NCBI RefSeq assembly: GCF_020329505.1
Contig: NZ_JAGKJJ010000011.1
Location: 1 to 64,000, forward strand
Reading direction: 5' to 3'
DNA: 64,000 nucleotides
Source: Bradyrhizobium semiaridum
GTDB lineage: Bacteria; Pseudomonadota; Alphaproteobacteria; Rhizobiales; Xanthobacteraceae
The first letter of the stretch is position 1. The number at the start of each line of letters is the position of its first letter. Below the pieces are notes generated by a model. The model had not been told where the DNA came from, did no database searches, and saw only the letters and a list, made by a program, of their open reading frames with translations. The position numbers were made by a program, and so were the translations under genes. Shown here piece by piece: positions 59,257-64,000 of the stretch.

Positions 59257-59664
59257 TCAGTTCGCGGCCATGTAGATCGACAGCGCGAAGCCGGTGAGGT
59301 GGTGCAGCGCCTGGTCGATCCCGATCAGGGTCCAGAACCAGGGATGGCCGGCCTCCAGCGTGATGCCGAAATGCGAGGCGCAGATGCCCTTGGCGCGGTC
59401 GACGATGATGTGGATGACGAAGTCGACGACGGCGACGTACCAGAACCGCGGCGCCACCAACAGGATCAGCACCAGCGAGACGGCGAGATGGACGAGGCAG
59501 TGCGCGAGCAGCGGCAGCGCCCAGCCCTTCTTCTGGTCCTTGCCGATCGCCATCCAGGCGTTCTGCAGCATGAAGTCGGCGATGATGTGCTTCGTCGTGA
59601 GAAGCAGCATCCATCCCACCAGGGCACCAACCGACACCGACGATGACAGGGAGGGAAACAACAA
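59257..59664 (-). CDS. DUF3307 family membrane protein
   Basis: This 135-residue protein has about four hydrophobic segments. It shows the DUF3307 pattern: KHIIADFMLQNAWMAIGK, LLAHCLVHLAVSLVLI, VDFVIHIIVDRAKG and GIDQALHHLTGF. The spaced His residues within the membrane segments are conserved in the family and suggest metal binding, but no function is known. It stands alone between repeats. Confidence 0.85.
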   Translation of the reverse strand: MLFPSLSSSVSVGALVGWMLLLTTKHIIADFMLQNAWMAIGKDQKKGWALPLLAHCLVHLAVSLVLILLVAPRFWYVAVVDFVIHIIVDRAKGICASHFGITLEAGHPWFWTLIGIDQALHHLTGFALSIYMAAN

Positions 59665-60024
59665 GCTGACGCCCTTCGCTGGGATGAATGTGGTCGCAGA
59701 TAATCCGGGTCAGGCCGTCGTCAGCACGATGTCGCACGCCAAAGCTTGTCTCATTTATGACATCTCCGGCGGCCGAATGCACCTGTAGCCGTTGCGATAA
59801 GCATACGTGTCCCCACCGCGATAGTGGCGAACGTCATGCGGCATCGCAGCGCAGGCCGCCGCCGGTTAAGGTTACGGCCGGCGGCGGTTTGCATTCCGGC
59901 GAGGGAGGTATATCGTCCTGAAAGCCGCGAAATTTTCGTTCTTTTATAGTGATTTACGAATGCTCCGGGCAGCGCCGCGCCGGTTCGGCTGTGGCATACG
60001 GGATTCCCGGACGGGTGACGAGCC
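59665..60024. other. Intergenic region before the TAXI gene
   Basis: This 360-bp gap has no supportable gene. It contains one strong hairpin (59856-59887: CCGCCGCCGG/CCGGCGGCGG, 10 bp, 12-nt loop) and then an AT-rich stretch (TTTTCGTTCTTTTATAGTGA, 59932-59951) that could be the promoter for the gene at 60025. Confidence 0.55.
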
Positions 60025-61425
60025 ATGAGTGCTGAAGCCCCCACGCCTCCGCCGGCCTCGCCGCCGGCGCGTGCGACGGTCGCCAAGAGCAACCGCGCGC
60101 AGATCATCCTCTTCACGCTGCTGACGCTGCTGCTGACCGCCGCCACCGTGTGGGGCGGCCGGACCTGGCTGCGCAATTCGGAGACGCTGGTGTTCGCGGT
60201 CGGCGACCCCAAAGGCCCGGAGGCGAAGTTCGCCGCCAGGCTCGAGACCGTGCTCAAGACCAATTCCTCGCGGCTGCGGCTCAAGATCGCCGCCAACCCC
60301 GACAACACGAGGGCACTGGCCCAGTTCGAGCGCCGCGCCGCCGAGCTCGCGATCCTGCGCACCGACGCCAAGGTGCCGCCGCGCGCCCGCGCGCTTGCAA
60401 TCCTCGAGCATGATCTGGTGCTGGTGCTGAGCCCCGGCGGCAAGAAGATAAAGTCGCTCACCGAGCTGAAGAAAAAGAAGATCGCGGTGATCGGCGACGG
60501 CGACAACAGCGTCGCCTTCGTGCGCAGTGCGCTGGAGATGTCGGAGAGTCCGGACGCGGCGCAGCGGGTGCAGCCCGCGCCGCCGAACACGCCGTTCGAC
60601 AGGCTGTTCGCATCAGGCTTCGGCGCCGTGATCGCGATCGAGCACGCCTCCAGGATCGTCAAGGACAAGACCTACGAGCAGTATGCGCGGCGCAGCGGCG
60701 GCTTCACGCTGAGCGCGATCGATGCGGCCAAGGCGCTGGCCCGCAAATATCCGGCGATCTCGGAGGAGACCGTCTCGACCGGCATGCTGTCGTCCTCGCC
60801 GGCGATTCCCGATGACGATGTCGACACCATCGGGCTGCAATGGCTGCTGGTGGCGCAATCGCGGATGCCGGCCACCACGGCGAGCGAGCTCGCCCGCATC
60901 ATCTACGAGAACAAGGCCGAACTTGCGCTGAACGACGGCTTCGCCTCCAAGATCGAGCCGGCGGAGACCGACAAGGACGCCTTCATCATCGCCCATCCCG
61001 GCGCCGCCGAATACATCAACGACGACACCAAGTCGTTCATGGATCGCTACAGCGACATGATGTATCTCGGCGCCGCCGCGCTCAGCATCATCGGCTCGAT
61101 CTTCGCCGCGATCTACACCAAGATCACCCGGGTCGCGCCGAAGCGGGCGAGCGAGCTCGCCGGCGCGATCCTCGGCATCGGCGAGCGGGTCGAGCACGCC
61201 ACCTGCGCCGAACATCTCGACGAGTTGCAGGACGAGCTCGAGGCGATTCTGCGCCGCGCCGTGGTCGGCCTGCGCGACGGCAGCGTTTCCAGTGACGGGC
61301 TCGATACGTTCAAGCTCGGCTACGAGCTGGTCCGCGACGAGATCGCGCTGCGCCGCGACCATCTCAAGCGCCATCCGCCGGCGCAGGACGACAATGTCGT
61401 GGTGGTGAAGGCCGCGAGCGGGTGA
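60025..61425 (+). CDS. Membrane-tethered TAXI-family solute-binding protein
   Basis: This 466-residue protein has an N-terminal helix (IILFTLLTLLLTAATVWGG, about 27-46). A TAXI/NMT1-like binding domain follows, with ETLVFAVGDPKGPEAKFAAR, ELAILRTDAKVPP, YPAISEETVSTGMLSSSPAI and HPGAAEYIND. A second helix near 345-365 (MYLGAAALSIIGSIFAAIYT) leads to a ~95-residue cytoplasmic domain with a helical LQDELEAILRR stretch. No TRAP permease is nearby. It may be a receptor rather than a transport subunit (inference). Confidence 0.85.
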   Translation: MSAEAPTPPPASPPARATVAKSNRAQIILFTLLTLLLTAATVWGGRTWLRNSETLVFAVGDPKGPEAKFAARLETVLKTNSSRLRLKIAANPDNTRALAQFERRAAELAILRTDAKVPPRARALAILEHDLVLVLSPGGKKIKSLTELKKKKIAVIGDGDNSVAFVRSALEMSESPDAAQRVQPAPPNTPFDRLFASGFGAVIAIEHASRIVKDKTYEQYARRSGGFTLSAIDAAKALARKYPAISEETVSTGMLSSSPAIPDDDVDTIGLQWLLVAQSRMPATTASELARIIYENKAELALNDGFASKIEPAETDKDAFIIAHPGAAEYINDDTKSFMDRYSDMMYLGAAALSIIGSIFAAIYTKITRVAPKRASELAGAILGIGERVEHATCAEHLDELQDELEAILRRAVVGLRDGSVSSDGLDTFKLGYELVRDEIALRRDHLKRHPPAQDDNVVVVKAASG

Positions 61426-61474
61426 GCGACGACGCGGCTGTGGTGGCCGCGCGACCGTCCCGCCACTTTCATCG

Positions 61475-61504
61475 CTGTCGTCCCTGCGAAAGCAGGGACG
61501 ACAG
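61475..61504. terminator. Bidirectional hairpin between TAXI and chrA
   Basis: CTGTCGTCCCTGC pairs perfectly with GCAGGGACGACAG around a GAAA tetraloop (13-bp stem). It lies between two convergent stops and can terminate from both sides. Confidence 0.82.
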
Positions 61505-61543
61505 TGAATTTGCGGTGCGACCGGTGCGCCACATCGCGCAGCG

Positions 61544-62749
61544 TCATCCCGCCAGCCCCGCCAACACTCCAGCAATCGCGCTGAAGGCGACCACGACGAG
61601 CGGTGGCGCGCGCCAGATCGTGAGCAGGACAAACCCAACCAGCGCGATGGCGAAGTCGCGTGGGCCGAGCACCGTGCTGGTCCACACCGGATGATACAGC
61701 GCCGCGCCGAGGATACCGACGACCGCCGCGTTGACGCCGCGCATCATCGCCTGCGCACCGGCCCGCTTGCGGAACGTGTCCCAGAACGGCAGCGCGGCCA
61801 GCAGGATCAGGATGCCGGGCAGGAAGATGCCGACGAGGCCGACGATCGCGCCAGCCATGCCATGCGGCGCGATTTTCACCACCGTGCCGAGATAGGCCGC
61901 GAAGGTGAAGAGCGGACCGGGCACGGCCTGCGCGGCGCCATAGCCGCTAAGAAACGCATCGTCGGTGACCCAGCCCGGAGCGACCACCGCCTCGCGCAGC
62001 AGCGGCAGCACGACATGGCCGCCGCCGAACACCAGCGCGCCGGAGCGATAGAAAGCCTCGAACAGCGCAATGCCGGAATCCGGCGCGAGCCGCGCCAGAA
62101 CCGGAAGGCCAATCAGCAGCAACGAAAACGCTGCCAGCGCCGACAGCCCGGCGATTCGCGACACCGGCATCGCGAGATGGCCACCCGCATGGGCCTCACC
62201 GTTGCGGCACAGCGCAAGCCCCGCGATGCCACCGAGCAGAATGGCGCCAATCTGCGCGATCGACGAGGTACTGAACAGGATCAGCAGCGCCGCGACGACG
62301 GCGATCGAGGCGCGCGTGCGGTCCGGGCACAACGTGCGCGCCATGCCCCACACCGCCTGCGCGACGATCGCAACCGCGACGAGCTTGAGCCCGTGCACCA
62401 GACCCGTTCCGATCGGGCCGCCGAGGACGCCGGCGCCATAGGCGAACAGCACCAGCACGATGGCCGATGGCAGCGTGAAGCCGGTCCACGCCGCCAGCGC
62501 GCCGCCATAGCCGGCGCGCATCAGGCCGAGCGAGAAGCCGACCTGGCTGCTGGCCGGGCCGGGCAGGAATTGGCAAAGCGCCACAAGGTCGGCATAGGCC
62601 TGCTCGTCGAGCCATTTGCGGCGCTCGACGAACTCATGCCGGAAGTATCCGATATGGGCGATCGGCCCGCCGAACGAGGTGAGCCCCAGTTTCAGGAACG
62701 CCGCGAAAACCTCGGCCGCCGTACCCTCCGGTCGCTTGTCAGCCGTCAT
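61544..62749 (-). CDS. chrA: Chromate transporter ChrA
   Basis: This 401-residue protein is a two-domain (long-chain) CHR transporter. The N-terminal domain has FGGPIAHIGYFRHEFVERRK, FLPGPASSQVGFSLG and GFTLPSAIVLVLFAYG. The C-terminal domain repeats the pattern with FGGGHVVLPLLREAV and GYGAAQAVPGPLFTFAAYLG. It exports chromate. The ATG at 62749 (MTADKRPEG) fits the family; a Met 14 codons upstream is weaker. A dyad at 62795-62814 lies 46 bp upstream. No chrB gene adjoins it. Confidence 0.94.
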   Translation of the reverse strand: MTADKRPEGTAAEVFAAFLKLGLTSFGGPIAHIGYFRHEFVERRKWLDEQAYADLVALCQFLPGPASSQVGFSLGLMRAGYGGALAAWTGFTLPSAIVLVLFAYGAGVLGGPIGTGLVHGLKLVAVAIVAQAVWGMARTLCPDRTRASIAVVAALLILFSTSSIAQIGAILLGGIAGLALCRNGEAHAGGHLAMPVSRIAGLSALAAFSLLLIGLPVLARLAPDSGIALFEAFYRSGALVFGGGHVVLPLLREAVVAPGWVTDDAFLSGYGAAQAVPGPLFTFAAYLGTVVKIAPHGMAGAIVGLVGIFLPGILILLAALPFWDTFRKRAGAQAMMRGVNAAVVGILGAALYHPVWTSTVLGPRDFAIALVGFVLLTIWRAPPLVVVAFSAIAGVLAGLAG

Positions 62750-62794
62750 GGTGTTGCCGTTGAGATGTCCTGCGAACACTGGTCTCGGCATCTA

Positions 62795-62814
62795 TCATAT
62801 CGCAGAAGATATGA
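62795..62814. promoter_or_regulatory. Dyad operator upstream of chrA
   Basis: TCATATC-GCAGAA-GATATGA is a perfect 7+7 inverted repeat with a 6-nt spacer in an AT-richer stretch, 46 bp before the chrA start. It is well placed for a repressor. The rest of the gap to 63004 holds a GGACGGG/CCCGTCC hairpin (62941-62962) before tupA. Confidence 0.72.
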
Positions 62815-63004
62815 AACCGCTTCGACGCGCTCCGAAACCGAATTGATCATCGATCCATATTTCAATAATCGTTGGGACCATCGGCCGACCTAGGCCCGGC
62901 GCATCGCCACGCGACGACAGAGCGCATAACACGCGGGGTCGGACGGGATTTCACGCCCGTCCGCCGGGCGCTACGATGGCAATGAGGTCCGGGAAGGAAG
63001 CAAC

Positions 63005-63835
63005 ATGCGAAAACTCTTCATTGCCCTGGTGGGCATGCTGGCCTGGTGCTCGGCCGCAAGCGCGCAGGAGCGAACGATCACGGTCGCTTCGACGACGTCG
63101 ACGGAGCAGTCCGGGTTGTTCGGCCATCTGCTGCCGCAGTTCACCAAGGCGACAGGCATCGGCGTCAAGGTCGTCGCCGTCGGCACCGGCCAGGCCCTCG
63201 ATATCGGGCGGCGCGGCGATGCCGATGTGGTGTTCGTGCACGACAAGCCGGCCGAGGACAGGTTCATGTCCGAGGGGCAAGGCGTGAAGCGCTTCGACGT
63301 CATGTACAACGATTTCGTGATCGTCGGACCGAAGGCCGATCCGGCGCACATCGCCGGCGGCAAGGATGTCACCGACGCGCTGCGCAAGATCGCCGCGGCC
63401 CAAGCACCCTTCATCTCGCGCGGCGACCGCTCCGGAACGCACCAGGCCGAGTTGCGTCTCTGGCAGGATGCGGGCATCGACCTGTCGGCTGCGAAGGGCG
63501 ACTGGTATCGCGAGATCGGCCAGGGCATGGGGCCGGCGCTCAACATGGCCTCATCGACCAACGCCTATGTGCTGTCCGATCGCGGCACCTGGCTGTCGTT
63601 CAAGAACCGCGGCGATCTCGCGATTCTGACCGAAGGCGACAAGCGGCTGTTCAACCAGTATGGCGTGATGCTGGTCAATCCGGCGAAGCATCCGACGGTC
63701 AAGGTCCAGGACGGCCAGGCCTTCATCGATTGGCTGATCTCCGCGGCGGGGCAACAGGCCATTGCGGGCTACAAGGTCGGCGGTGAGCAGCTATTTTTCC
63801 CCAACGCGGCCCACGAGCAGAAACGCGACGGTTGA
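63005..63835 (+). CDS. tupA: Tungstate ABC transporter substrate-binding protein
   Basis: This 276-residue periplasmic protein has a signal peptide ending WCSAASA|QE. The mature start is [20 protein letters not shown], followed by [49 protein letters not shown] and [19 protein letters not shown]. These TTST and SRGDxSGTH elements bind the oxyanion in TupA. Its last 45 bp overlap, on the opposite strand, the 3' end of the tupB-type permease gene. GGGAAGGAAG precedes the ATG. Confidence 0.93.
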   Translation: MRKLFIALVGMLAWCSAASAQERTITVASTTSTEQSGLFGHLLPQFTKATGIGVKVVAVGTGQALDIGRRGDADVVFVHDKPAEDRFMSEGQGVKRFDVMYNDFVIVGPKADPAHIAGGKDVTDALRKIAAAQAPFISRGDRSGTHQAELRLWQDAGIDLSAAKGDWYREIGQGMGPALNMASSTNAYVLSDRGTWLSFKNRGDLAILTEGDKRLFNQYGVMLVNPAKHPTVKVQDGQAFIDWLISAAGQQAIAGYKVGGEQLFFPNAAHEQKRDG

Positions 63836-64000
63836 AACCGCGACGCTCAGCGCCAGCAGGATCAGTCCGAGCCCGAGCGCCAGCGGCAGATCGCCCTTGC
63901 TGGTCTCGAGCGCAATCGCTGTCGTCATGGTCCGCGTGTAGCCGCTGATATTGCCGCCGACGACGATGATGGCGCCGACCTCGGCGATGGCACGGCCAAA
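63791..64000 (-). CDS. tupB: Tungstate ABC transporter permease, C-terminal part, cut by window edge
   Basis: Read on the minus strand, the end of the window encodes [39 protein letters not shown] and [17 protein letters not shown], with a TAG stop at 63793-63791. [13 protein letters not shown] is the EAA-loop region of TupB/ModB-like permeases and YTRTMTTAI is typical of TupB. About 69 residues are visible. It belongs with TupA but is transcribed toward it, sharing 45 bp of coding sequence in antisense. Confidence 0.9.
   Translation of the reverse strand, partial: FGRAIAEVGAIIVVGGNISGYTRTMTTAIALETSKGDLPLALGLGLILLALSVAVSTVAFLLVGRVGEK

Noticed and set aside
59751..60668. 305-codon minus-strand frame
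   Set aside because: Ser/Ala-rich antisense of the TAXI gene and its leader, with no domain.

Overview
The window is high-GC, densely coded DNA of a rhizobial alphaproteobacterium, most likely Bradyrhizobium or a close relative. The grounds are a urtABCDE-ureDAB urea locus behind a sigma-54 promoter, a complete Tad/Cpa pilus locus, a CycM-like membrane-anchored cytochrome c, tandem Yej solute-binding proteins, and families of GC-rich palindromic repeats between genes. The assignment rests on recognising gene content, not on a database search. No rRNA, tRNA, CRISPR array, phage or intact insertion sequence was seen.

Layout. 1-8.9 kb (minus strand): urea import (UrtABCDE) followed by urease genes ureD, ureA, ureB. 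The operon is interrupted by a repeat-bounded DUF559 gene and a truncated HD-domain hydrolase at the window edge. 9.3-11.6 kb: a cold-shock/translation group (RhlE-like helicase, extended IF-1, Csp). 11.6-28.5 kb: Tad pilus genes in two blocks (TadG-like, TadE and a secretin N-domain protein on minus; flp-cpaABCDEF-tadBC on plus; tadD on minus), with three overlapping membrane glycan-type genes and a sterol-desaturase-family gene between the blocks. 28.7-38.8 kb: an M17 aminopeptidase overlapping an NlpC/P60 peptidase, convergent with a Yej-type peptide ABC importer with two solute-binding proteins. This could be a module for taking up and degrading cell-wall peptides.

39-48.6 kb is mostly housekeeping: cycM, kdsB, pheA, a luciferase-like monooxygenase gene broken by one in-frame amber codon, an AT-rich hairpin-dense leader before metF-metH, and maiA. 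48.8-53.9 kb holds a TRAP transporter operon with a DUF3237 gene, divergent from pobA (4-hydroxybenzoate hydroxylase), with shared AT-rich palindromes between them. 54-58.9 kb holds small detoxification and regulator genes: a thioesterase, a LysR regulator and its divergent PPOX-type flavoprotein, and a GST controlled with a YafY-type regulator through two near-identical palindromes. 59-64 kb holds a DUF3307 membrane protein, an orphan membrane-tethered TAXI protein, chrA with an upstream dyad, and tungstate-uptake genes tupA and tupB whose 3' ends overlap on opposite strands.

The most useful non-gene signals are the sigma-54 promoter before urtA, the urtA-urtB hairpin, the twin YafY operators, the chrA dyad, the LysR dyad, the pobA/TRAP palindromes and the structured metF leader.
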